DNA of 64,000 nt. Origin: Streptomyces flaveolus (lineage in GTDB: Bacteria > Actinomycetota > Actinomycetes > Streptomycetales > Streptomycetaceae). The stretch covers positions 62,001 through 126,000 of the forward strand of contig NZ_BMRV01000006.1 in NCBI RefSeq assembly GCF_014648815.1. The letters are read 5' to 3'. This document shows positions 26,574 through 32,815 of this stretch, piece after piece (positions within the stretch are counted from its first letter, which is position 1; each line of letters begins with the position of its first letter). A model generated the notes under the pieces. The model saw only the letters and a program-made list of their open reading frames with translations, did not search any database and was not told the origin of the DNA. A program made the translations under genes and the position numbers.

Positions 26574-27635
26574 ATGAGTGGTTACGGCCAATTGGTGATG
26601 AAGTTGGCCATTATGAACGAGTTCGCCGTCGTTCCACTCGTCGCGGAGCCGTCCATGCGCACCACCTTCACCGCCGTCCAGGACTCACCGAGCCCGCAGG
26701 GTCACGGGTCCGCCTCTCCGGTACCGGAACAAACAGAGGAACGGGACCTCGTTTTCGAGGGCTTCGGGTACACGTGCCGGATCGTCCACCAGGACACCCC
26801 TCAGACGGAGCCGCTGGTGCTGCTCGGCGGCTCGTCCCAGAACAGGTACTCATGGCAGGGCCACGAGAAGTGGCTGTCCCCGCTGTGCACGCTGATCACC
26901 GTGGATCTTCCCGGTTACGGCACCTCGGACTTCGTACCCGCCCGGTACGGCATCGACTTCCTCGCCGACGCGGTCGAGCACATGCTGGCGACCCTCGGCA
27001 TGCCGCGGGTGAATCTGTTCGGCGGCTGCTTCGGCGAGGTCGTCGGCCTCCGCTTCGCGCAGCTCCATCCCGCGTACGTCCGCCGCATCGTCTTCTGCGG
27101 CGCGGCGAAGCGCCTTCCCCAGATCTACACCGATGCCGTACCGCGCCTGTCGCACGCGCTCGAACGCGGCGAGATCGACGAGGCCGCCGGCGGACTGGTG
27201 CGGCTGTTCATGTCGAATCCGGAAGCCGGACGGGTCCGCAAGCACGCGGCCGTGGCACGTCTCCTCCAGCAGCAGTTCGTGAACCAGACGCCGGACGAGA
27301 TCAAGAAGGCGGTCGAGCACAACACCCGGCTGGTGTCGCACGGCTGTTACCGGCCCCTGCCGGTCCCCGACGTACCGTCCCTGGTGTTCACGGGGGAGTA
27401 CGACACCCTGTGCACCCCCGAGATGGGGCGCGAACTCGCCGCGACGATGCCTTCGGCGCTTTTCACCACCGTCAAGGAGGCGGACCACCTGGTGACGGTC
27501 GAGCGCCGGCAGGAGTCCGCGGAGCTGATCGGCCGGTTCATCACCGACCGCCCGGTCGACGACCTGCCGTACTGCAACCCGGTGGAGTCACCTCGCACCG
27601 ACCTCGCTCCGGCTCCCGCGCCGGGGCCCCGTTGA
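26574..27635 (+). CDS. alpha/beta hydrolase with Cys in the nucleophile elbow
   Basis: A 353-residue alpha/beta-hydrolase. The oxyanion region is VLLGGSSQN (~82-90), with TVDLPGYGTSD (~109-119). The nucleophile elbow is LFGGCFGE (Cys152 where Ser is usual), with a likely acid in GEYDTLC (~277) and His in EADHLVT (~303). The catalytic set would be Cys-His-Asp as in dienelactone hydrolases, or it may be non-hydrolytic. There is no signal peptide. The start is uncertain: ATG 26574 has no ribosome site, while ATG 26655 is preceded by CGGAGCC at good spacing and would give 326 residues. The 3' end is duplicated as a decayed fragment at 28622. Confidence 0.72.
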   Translation: MSGYGQLVMKLAIMNEFAVVPLVAEPSMRTTFTAVQDSPSPQGHGSASPVPEQTEERDLVFEGFGYTCRIVHQDTPQTEPLVLLGGSSQNRYSWQGHEKWLSPLCTLITVDLPGYGTSDFVPARYGIDFLADAVEHMLATLGMPRVNLFGGCFGEVVGLRFAQLHPAYVRRIVFCGAAKRLPQIYTDAVPRLSHALERGEIDEAAGGLVRLFMSNPEAGRVRKHAAVARLLQQQFVNQTPDEIKKAVEHNTRLVSHGCYRPLPVPDVPSLVFTGEYDTLCTPEMGRELAATMPSALFTTVKEADHLVTVERRQESAELIGRFITDRPVDDLPYCNPVESPRTDLAPAPAPGPR

Positions 27636-27654
27636 GTAGGCCGGGAAAACACCG

Positions 27655-27685
27655 ATGGCCGGGACCCGGCGTGGGTCCCGGCCAT
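27655..27685. terminator. bidirectional terminator between hydrolase and small gene A1
   Basis: A perfect 13-bp stem (ATGGCCGGGACCC / GGGTCCCGGCCAT) with loop GGCGT. On the minus strand it is followed by CGGTGTTTTCCC, giving a T-tract for gene A1; it also lies 20 nt past the hydrolase stop. Confidence 0.8.
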
Positions 27686-27773
27686 TCTCCGCTGCGCGAA
27701 TAGACCTAAGCGACACAAGTCTGAGCGGCGGATGCCGACGTGAACAAGGGCGCTTCGATCGGCCCCTCGGACG

Positions 27774-27998
27774 TCAGGACTCCTGCTTCCTGCCCTCGAT
27801 GAAGACGACGCTGGTGCAGTCGACCTGCCCCCCGCCGGCGCAGGTCTGCGACTGCACACAGTGAATGCCGTCGCCGTCCTTGGCGCACTTGTCGACACCA
27901 TCATCGGCCGACGCCGAGACGGCACCGAAACCGACCAGGGCAAAACCGCCCAGGATTCCGGCCGCCATCGTCGCTGCGATCTTCTGCGAAGTGAACAT
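27774..27998 (-). CDS. tiny secreted four-Cys protein, copy A1
   Basis: A 74-residue precursor: signal peptide MFTSQKIAATMAAGILGG... ending VSASA (~31), then ~43 mature residues with four cysteines (DKCAKD, IHCVQ, QTCAGG, VDCTS), likely two disulfides. No known family. Differs from copy A2 (28916-29140) by a single residue (Ala/Val after the first Cys). An AGGTAG precedes the ATG. Same-strand order with gene B upstream, but a terminator lies between, so it has its own promoter. Confidence 0.75.
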   Translation of the reverse strand: MFTSQKIAATMAAGILGGFALVGFGAVSASADDGVDKCAKDGDGIHCVQSQTCAGGGQVDCTSVVFIEGRKQES

Positions 27999-28063
27999 CT
28001 ACCTGTTTTCCTTATACGGTCGACCCTCCGCCCCTGGGCGGCAGAGTCGCTCGGAACGACTGA

Positions 28064-28081
28064 ATCGGCCCATAAGCCGAT
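28064..28081. promoter_or_regulatory. operator-like palindrome upstream of gene A1
   Basis: ATCGGC-CCATAA-GCCGAT, a perfect 6-bp inverted repeat 66 nt before the A1 start, conserved exactly in the second unit upstream of A2. It could be a regulator site or an RNA hairpin. Confidence 0.35.
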
Positions 28082-28085
28082 AAGC

Positions 28086-28119
28086 CTCGGGGCTCGAACA
28101 GCTGGGTTCGAGCCCCGAG
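28086..28119 (-). terminator. terminator downstream of small gene B1
   Basis: A perfect 14-bp stem (CTCGGGGCTCGAAC / GTTCGAGCCCCGAG) with loop AGCTGG, 30 nt past the B1 stop. No strong T-run, so termination efficiency is uncertain. Confidence 0.65.
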
Positions 28120-28148
28120 ACCTACTCAGATCACCTGATCAGTGATCC

Positions 28149-28400
28149 TCAGCCAAAGGCCTGGGTGCAGGTCACGGCGGTGTTGCCGGCCGCCGGGTTG
28201 CCGACACCGAGGAGGTTGAGGGCAACGTTGGTGTCCTGCAGGCCGATCAGGGCCTGCTGGTTGTTGACCTCGCCCGTGCAGGTCTGGTTCTGCTTGCTGT
28301 CGAGCGACGGGCCCTCACCGGCGTGGCTGACACCGGCGCCGAGGAAACCGGCGCTGCCGAGCATGGCCAGGACGACCGCGGCCTTCTGGTACTTGCGCAT
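28149..28400 (-). CDS. small secreted protein B1, rodlin-like pattern
   Basis: An 83-residue precursor: signal peptide MRKYQKAAVVLAMLGSAGFLG.. cleaved near SHA-GEG (~28). The mature part has two cysteines framing a hydrophobic DTNVALNLLGVGN segment (TCTGEVNNQQALIG ... AVTCTQAFG). The C-x(n)-D-x-NVA-x-N-LL-x(n)-C layout recalls the repeats of rodlins and other small Streptomyces surface proteins, but I cannot place it in a family. Copy B2 at 29293-29550 is diverged (two extra residues). ATG 28400 is preceded by GGAGAGGTA. Confidence 0.75.
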   Translation of the reverse strand: MRKYQKAAVVLAMLGSAGFLGAGVSHAGEGPSLDSKQNQTCTGEVNNQQALIGLQDTNVALNLLGVGNPAAGNTAVTCTQAFG

Positions 28401-28462
28401 TACCTCTCCGTTCCTGTTTCAGTCGTGCACGTTCCGTGTTGGATCGCTCACCGACAGTCATG

Positions 28463-28468
28463 ACTATA
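28463..28468 (-). promoter_or_regulatory. -10-like box of small gene B1
   Basis: TATAGT on the minus strand, 63 nt before the B1 start codon, inside a segment conserved with the B2 promoter (where it reads TATGTT at 29609-29614). No consensus -35 is evident, suggesting an alternative sigma factor or activator. Confidence 0.35.
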
Positions 28469-28621
28469 GGCGATGAGTGCCGACCTGCCGTAGTCGAAAC
28501 ACCCATATGCGTAAGTTTCTTGCGACAAGGCAGGTCATGGGCTTCAGAGGGTTCCGCAGACGGCCGAACCCGGGCATCGCTTCCGGCCATGCGCCCTAGC
28601 GGACGCCGCCACATCCCAGGC

Positions 28622-28775
28622 CTGCCGTCCCTGGTCACTGCCGTCGCTGGTCAGGGTCGAGCGCCGGCGGGAGTCCGCGGAATTGATCGGCCGGTTCTGC
28701 CCCGTCGACGACCTGTCGTACCGCAAGCCGGTGGAGGCACCGCACACCGGCCCTGCTCCTGCGCCGGGCCTCACC
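28622..28775 (+). pseudogene. decayed 3' end of the alpha/beta hydrolase (duplication remnant)
   Basis: This region aligns with the last ~50 codons of the hydrolase gene (27360s, then 27498-27635): VERRRESAELIGRF followed by PVDDLSYRKPVEAP matches VERRQESAELIGRF and PVDDLPYCNPVESP. The body and start of the gene are missing, a 9-bp deletion removes three codons, and the frame is disrupted upstream. It is the left edge of the second duplication unit. Confidence 0.8.
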
Positions 28776-28796
28776 GAGGAGGCCGGGAAAACACCG

Positions 28797-28827
28797 ATGG
28801 CCGGGACCCGGCGTGGGTCCCGGCCAT
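28797..28827. terminator. terminator downstream of small gene A2 (copy of 27655)
   Basis: Same 13-bp stem and GGCGT loop as at 27655-27685, followed on the minus strand by CGGTGTTTTCCC. Confidence 0.8.
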
Positions 28828-28915
28828 TCTCCGCTGCGCGAATAGACCTAAGCGACACAAGTCTGAGCGGCGGATGCCGACGTGAACAAGGGCACCTCGA
28901 TCGGCCCCTCGGACG

Positions 28916-29140
28916 TCAGGACTCCTGCTTCCTGCCCTCGATGAAGACGACGCTGGTGCAGTCGACCTGCCCCCCGCCGGCGCAGGTCTGCGACTGCACA
29001 CAGTGAATGCCGTCGCCGTCCTTGACGCACTTGTCGACACCATCATCGGCCGACGCCGAGACGGCACCGAAACCGACCAGGGCAAAACCGCCCAGGATTC
29101 CGGCCGCCATCGTCGCTGCGATCTTCTGCGAAGTGAACAT
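28916..29140 (-). CDS. tiny secreted four-Cys protein, copy A2
   Basis: A 74-residue precursor, identical to A1 except Val for Ala after the first cysteine (DKCVKD). Signal peptide to about residue 31; four cysteines in a ~43-residue mature part. The near-identity extends over its untranslated flanks, pointing to recent duplication or gene conversion. Function unknown. Confidence 0.75.
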   Translation of the reverse strand: MFTSQKIAATMAAGILGGFALVGFGAVSASADDGVDKCVKDGDGIHCVQSQTCAGGGQVDCTSVVFIEGRKQES

Positions 29141-29229
29141 CTACCTGTTTTCCTCATACGGTCGACCCTTTCCGCCCCCGGGCGGCAGAGTCGCTCGGAA
29201 CGACTGAATCGGCCCATAAGCCGATAAGC

Positions 29230-29263
29230 CTCGGGGCTCGAACAGCTGAGTTCGAGCCCCGAG
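29230..29263 (-). terminator. terminator downstream of small gene B2 (copy of 28086)
   Basis: Same 14-bp stem as at 28086 with loop AGCTGA, one base different from unit 1. It lies 30 nt past the B2 stop. Confidence 0.65.
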
Positions 29264-29292
29264 ACCTACTCAGATCACCTGATCAGTGATCC

Positions 29293-29550
29293 TCAGCCAA
29301 AGGCCTGGGTGCAGGTCACGGCGGTGTTGCCGGCCGCCGGGTTGCCGACCGCCAGGAGCAGGTTGGCGGCAACGTTGGTGTCCTGCAGGCCGACCAGGGC
29401 CTGCTGGTTGTTGACCTCGCCCGTGCAGTTCTGGCTCTGCTTGCTGTCGATCGACGGGTGGTCGCCACCGGCGTAGCTGACACCCGTGCCGAGGAAACCG
29501 GCGCTGCCGAGCATGGCCAGGACGACCGCGGCCTTCTGGTACTTGCGCAT
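29293..29550 (-). CDS. small secreted protein B2, rodlin-like pattern
   Basis: An 85-residue paralogue of B1 with the same signal peptide and the same cysteine frame (NCTGEVNNQQALVG ... AVTCTQAFG). Differences cluster just after the signal (YAGGDHPSIDSKQSQ) and in NLLLAVGN, which is longer by two residues in total. ATG 29550 follows GGAGAGGTA, as in B1. The -10-like TATGTT is at 29609-29614. Confidence 0.75.
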   Translation of the reverse strand: MRKYQKAAVVLAMLGSAGFLGTGVSYAGGDHPSIDSKQSQNCTGEVNNQQALVGLQDTNVAANLLLAVGNPAAGNTAVTCTQAFG

Positions 29551-29776
29551 TACCTCTCCGTTTCTCCTGTCGACACAGTCCGTGTTGGACTGGTCACTGA
29601 CAGTGTTCAACATAGGCGACATTCGCTGCTTTTCACAATCGAACCGCCCCAACGCGTGACTTTTTTGTAAAGATGCACGTCACAGCCCCTGTAGGGCTGT
29701 CGGTCGGGTGAATGCCCAGACGTGTCGGTCTCGCCACGAAAGGGGCCGTCCACCCGGCGCCCCAGCCCTCGTCACC

Positions 29777-30643
29777 TCACGCGTACCGGTAGATCCGGCT
29801 CACGTCCGCCAGCTCGTCCGGCGTCACGTCCCACGGCGGCAGCTTCTCGTGGCGTGCCACGACGCGGCCGTGCTGCGTGTCGCCGGAGCCCGGGGGTGTC
29901 GCGGGGAGGTAGCGGGCCCCGCCGTGCCGGCGCTGCCAGCGGTACCACTGCAGGTCGACGAAGGCGTGGTGCAGCCAGAAGACGGGGTCGTTGACGGAGG
30001 CGCCGCCGAGCATGTCGCCGCCGATCCAGCGGTGCACCCGGTTGTGGTTGCGCCAGGAGGCGCTGCCACGGCCCGTGCCCCACCCCTCCAGCTTGTTGCG
30101 GAAGCCTTTGGTGACCGTCGAGTCCCACGGCGCCACGTCGTAGGCGGGGTCCTTCAGCGCCCACTCGAGGTCGCTCTTGACGGGCAGGTCGATCGGGGCG
30201 CTGCGGCGGCCGAGGTCCCGGGTGAGGAATCCCCCGTCGGTCACGCCCACGTTGATGGTCCAGTTTCCCTCCCGGTGGGCGAACGGGCCGGTCATCACCC
30301 GGTGGTCGGAGCTCCGCCCGTTGCCGCCCATGAGGTCCGCCGTCCAGGGTGCGGACGTGGTCGTGCGATCGCGGGTCCAGTCCCAGTACGGGAGGGTCAC
30401 CGAGGAGTCCACGCGGCGCAGGGCGTCCTCCATGTCGAGCAGGAGCCGGCGGTGCCAGGGCAGGAAGGAGGGAGCCATGTGCGCGGTGCGCAGTCCGGAC
30501 TCGCCGTCGGCGGCGAAGTACGTGATGTGCGTCCGTACGAACTCGTCGTATTCGCCGCGCCGTTTGACCTCCAGCAGGGCGTTGACGAACCGTCGCTTCT
30601 CGGCGCTGGTGAGCGTGGCGGCGTCCTTACGCACGTACGCCAT
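29777..30643 (-). CDS. melC2: tyrosinase (MelC2-type, secreted with MelC1)
   Basis: A 288-residue type-3 copper monophenol oxidase making melanin precursors. CuA histidines H39 (VRTH), H55 (TAHMAPSF) and H64 (PWHRR); CuB H200 and H204 (NHNRVHRW) and H226 (FWLHHAFVD). It has no signal of its own; in Streptomyces the partner MelC1 delivers copper and carries the Tat signal that co-exports the enzyme. Its ATG lies inside the end of melC1 (17-nt overlap), so expression is coupled. The sequence looks closer to what has been called the MelD2 branch than to the S. antibioticus MelC2, so the symbol is tentative. Confidence 0.88.
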   Translation of the reverse strand: MAYVRKDAATLTSAEKRRFVNALLEVKRRGEYDEFVRTHITYFAADGESGLRTAHMAPSFLPWHRRLLLDMEDALRRVDSSVTLPYWDWTRDRTTTSAPWTADLMGGNGRSSDHRVMTGPFAHREGNWTINVGVTDGGFLTRDLGRRSAPIDLPVKSDLEWALKDPAYDVAPWDSTVTKGFRNKLEGWGTGRGSASWRNHNRVHRWIGGDMLGGASVNDPVFWLHHAFVDLQWYRWQRRHGGARYLPATPPGSGDTQHGRVVARHEKLPPWDVTPDELADVSRIYRYA

Positions 30644-31139
30644 GCCGGCCCCCCGCGTGAACGTGCGCCTGCCCCGTGCCCGTCGGCGCCGGGGCGTCGA
30701 GCAGCTGCCGGCCGGGGCCGAGCGCGTCGACGGCTGCGCGGGCGGCCTCCAGCGGTGTGGGGTACGAGCAGTAGTGGTCGAGCATGCTCAGCCAGGTGCC
30801 GTCGGCGCGGCGCATGAGGTGCAGGGGGCGGCCGTCGACGGTGACGTGCCACTGGATGTCCTCATTCGCGCTGGAGGCGTAGCTCCGGACACCCTTGATA
30901 CGGCGTCCGCGGTGGGTCACGTCGAATCCGGTGTCGCGGCGGTCGCTCCCGGACAGGTGCCGGTGGCGCGCGGAGCGGAATGCGGTGAGCGCCGGGGCCA
31001 GTGCAGCGGCTAGTGCTCCGGCACGCAGACCGCGGGCCACGTCCCGCCGTGTTCTGCCCGTCGGCCGGGTCCGCGCCGAGCCCGGCGCGCCGTTCCGGTC
31101 CTCGGCACGCGCCGGCGCCCCGCCCATGTCGGTCGTCAT
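30627..31139 (-). CDS. melC1: tyrosinase copper chaperone/co-factor MelC1
   Basis: A 170-residue Tat-exported protein: twin arginine TRRDVARGLRAGALAAAL (~30-48) then a compact domain with FDVTHRGRRIKG, WHVTVDGRPLHLMRRADG and the conserved YCSYPTPLEAARAAVD, the hallmarks of the tyrosinase co-factor family. It transfers copper to apotyrosinase and carries it through the Tat system. ATG 31139 has GAGGGAG six bases upstream; its stop lies 17 nt inside the tyrosinase gene. Confidence 0.88.
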   Translation of the reverse strand: MTTDMGGAPARAEDRNGAPGSARTRPTGRTRRDVARGLRAGALAAALAPALTAFRSARHRHLSGSDRRDTGFDVTHRGRRIKGVRSYASSANEDIQWHVTVDGRPLHLMRRADGTWLSMLDHYCSYPTPLEAARAAVDALGPGRQLLDAPAPTGTGQAHVHAGGRHGVRA

Positions 31140-31318
31140 GGTCCACTCCCTCGTCCGTGCGGTTGTCGGTAGCGGTAACCGACCGACGCGGCAGGCGGTC
31201 ACCCGCCGTACGGCTCAGGGCGTGAATGCCGGAGAGGGACCACCTGAGGAACGCCCGGGGTTCCGCCGCCGGCCGGTCCGGCGCCCACACCCGGGGAACA
31301 GTTCCGACGACCGCATGC

Positions 31319-31354
31319 GAAAGCCGGCCCCCGCATGTGCGGGGGCCGGCTTTC
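31319..31354 (-). terminator. strong terminator of the small secreted gene at 31368
   Basis: A perfect 17-bp stem GAAAGCCGGCCCCCGCA / TGCGGGGGCCGGCTTTC with a 2-nt loop, 13 nt past the stop of the leftward gene. It is symmetrical enough to act in both directions and isolates the melC operon. Confidence 0.85.
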
Positions 31355-31367
31355 GGGCTGCTCGGTA

Positions 31368-31637
31368 TCAGGCGTGCAGCCCCAGGTCGCCGCGCACCGG
31401 CTTGACCTCGTTCACTGCGGCCGCCGCGTCCTTCGTCGTGTGCTGCAGCGGGCCTTCCTTGCCGGTGTCGAGCACGGGCGCCGAGTCCGGCGACGTCACC
31501 TCGAAGGGGAGCGCGGTGCGCAGGCCGGTGTCGACACCGGTGGATGCCAGCTCGGTCTGCCCGGCGAACGCGGGGGAGGCGACGCCCGCGGCGATCAGGG
31601 ATCCGGCAAGGACGGCGGCAGCCTTCAGGGACTTCAT
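31368..31637 (-). CDS. small secreted hypothetical protein
   Basis: An 89-residue precursor. Signal peptide MKSLKAAAVLAGSLIAAGV.. cleaved after ASPAFA (~25). The mature ~64 residues lack cysteine and contain LASTGVDTGLRT and a charged tail ending RGDLGLHA. ATG 31637 is chosen with AAAGGAA five bases upstream; an adjacent ATG is at 31640. No family recognised; the monocistronic gene ends at a strong terminator. Confidence 0.7.
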   Translation of the reverse strand: MKSLKAAAVLAGSLIAAGVASPAFAGQTELASTGVDTGLRTALPFEVTSPDSAPVLDTGKEGPLQHTTKDAAAAVNEVKPVRGDLGLHA

Positions 31638-31782
31638 CATGTTCCTTTCTTCGGCAACGCGGGTCACCGGAGGGGAAGTGTGTCGCCGTGCCTAACGACC
31701 CCGGGCCGGAGCGGAAACCGTGGAGCAGAAGATTGAGAAGTCCTCATATGAAAGGCTTTCGCGGACTTCGGGCTTTCGGTGA

Positions 31783-32496
31783 CTACGCCGGCAGCAGCAC
31801 CGACGTCAGCGGTGCAACCCCGGGGAGCGTGACCCCCGGAAGGATCGGCGTCCGCGTGAGCGCGGCCGGCGCGGGCAGAATCGACGCCTGGGTCTCGGTG
31901 CCGAACAGTGCGGCGATCAGGTTGCCCACGCGGCCCAGCAGTGCGTCGATCAGCGAGGGCGTCTCCGTGGCGCTCGTGTCCGCGTCGGTCTCCGTCGTCG
32001 CACCGGTCTCGTCGGTGTCGGTGTCGGTGTCCGTGCTCGTCGCGATGCCGGACTGGAGGAAGTCGAGGAGGCTGTCGACGGCCTCCCGAAGGGTGGCCAG
32101 CTCCTCGTCCGAGAGCTCGTCGCCGGTGACGGTCACCACCGTGTCGTCCGACGTCGTGACCGACGAGGTGGCGGTGGTCCCGGTCGTGGCCGCCGGGTCC
32201 TCGTCGGCTGCCTTGGCCAGCGCTTCCTTCGCCGCTTCGCCCAGCTTCCTGGCCTCGGCGGCGGGCAGCCGGCCGTCGTCCGCCTCGAGTACGGCCTTCA
32301 GCAGGTCGACGACCGGGGCGAGCCCGTGCTCGTCGGCATCGACGGCCCTGACCTGCGCGAGCAGTGCGGCGGAGGTCGTCGCGCGGTGGTGCTCGGGGGC
32401 CGTGTCGGCCGCCCAGGCCGCCGGGCCGGTGACGCCGGTGAGCAGAGCGGCACACAGGACGCCGGGGGCGATGAGCCGGGCAGGCAGAGCGCGCAT
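31783..32496 (-). CDS. secreted Asp/Thr-rich hypothetical protein
   Basis: A 237-residue secreted protein. Signal peptide ~1-32 (RLIAPGVLCAALLTGVTG..AWA-ADT). A helical region (~40-95: ALLAQVRAVDADEHGLAPVVDLLKAV) precedes a Thr/Asp/Ser low-complexity stretch (SDDTVVTVTGDELSDEELATL and TSTDTDTDTDETGATTETD). Hydrophobic and Pro/Leu-rich segments close it (LIDALLGRVGNLIAALFG ... ILPGVTLPGVAPL). ATG 32496 has AAAGGAA upstream. Function unknown; possibly surface-associated through the amphipathic tail. Confidence 0.65.
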   Translation of the reverse strand: MRALPARLIAPGVLCAALLTGVTGPAAWAADTAPEHHRATTSAALLAQVRAVDADEHGLAPVVDLLKAVLEADDGRLPAAEARKLGEAAKEALAKAADEDPAATTGTTATSSVTTSDDTVVTVTGDELSDEELATLREAVDSLLDFLQSGIATSTDTDTDTDETGATTETDADTSATETPSLIDALLGRVGNLIAALFGTETQASILPAPAALTRTPILPGVTLPGVAPLTSVLLPA

Positions 32497-32681
32497 GGAG
32501 GTTCCTTTCGCAGGCTTCGGATCTTGCAGCCCACCGTGGGAGCGCCCCGGCACCCCCGCAACCGGAGCTGCGCCGTTCGGTGACACGCGCCGCGCCTCAC
32601 CCCCTGAGGAGTCCCCGGCGGAGCGGAGGCGGGGCCGACCGCTCCCGAACCAGGCTTCACGATTCCAACACACTTGCCGCT

Positions 32682-32700
32682 TTCACTGAATTTCAGTGAA
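32682..32700. promoter_or_regulatory. 19-bp operator-like palindrome upstream of the polysaccharide locus
   Basis: TTCACTGAA-T-TTCAGTGAA, perfect 9-bp arms with a single central base. It is in an AT-rich island of the 319-nt spacer between the leftward gene starting at 32496 and the rightward gene at 32816. A -10-like TAGAGT lies 18 nt to its right (32718-32723), so the palindrome covers the expected -35 region. This is the geometry of a repressor or response-regulator site controlling the first gene of the cluster. Confidence 0.6.
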
Positions 32701-32815
32701 TTTGTCCGTTTGGTGACTAGAGTTGCGAACCTCCCGAGCATCCTCATGGGCGGCCGCATCGCGCTCGTCTCCGCTGCCTGCCACCGCCACCCTGTTCCGA
32801 AAGGCTCCGACGGTC

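Larger units (their letters stand above)
27498..28470. repeat. unit 1 of a ~1.15-kb tandem segmental duplication
   Basis: This block (3' end of the hydrolase gene, terminator, small secreted gene A, terminator, small secreted gene B, its promoter) is repeated in the same order and orientation about 1.14-1.16 kb to the right (28656-29615). Identity is near-complete through gene A and its flanks and lower in gene B and the hydrolase tail. Confidence 0.9.
28656..29615. repeat. unit 2 of the ~1.15-kb tandem segmental duplication
   Basis: Second copy of the block starting at 27498: hydrolase 3' remnant, terminator 28797, gene A2, hairpin 29230, gene B2 and its promoter, in the same order and orientation. 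Confidence 0.9.
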
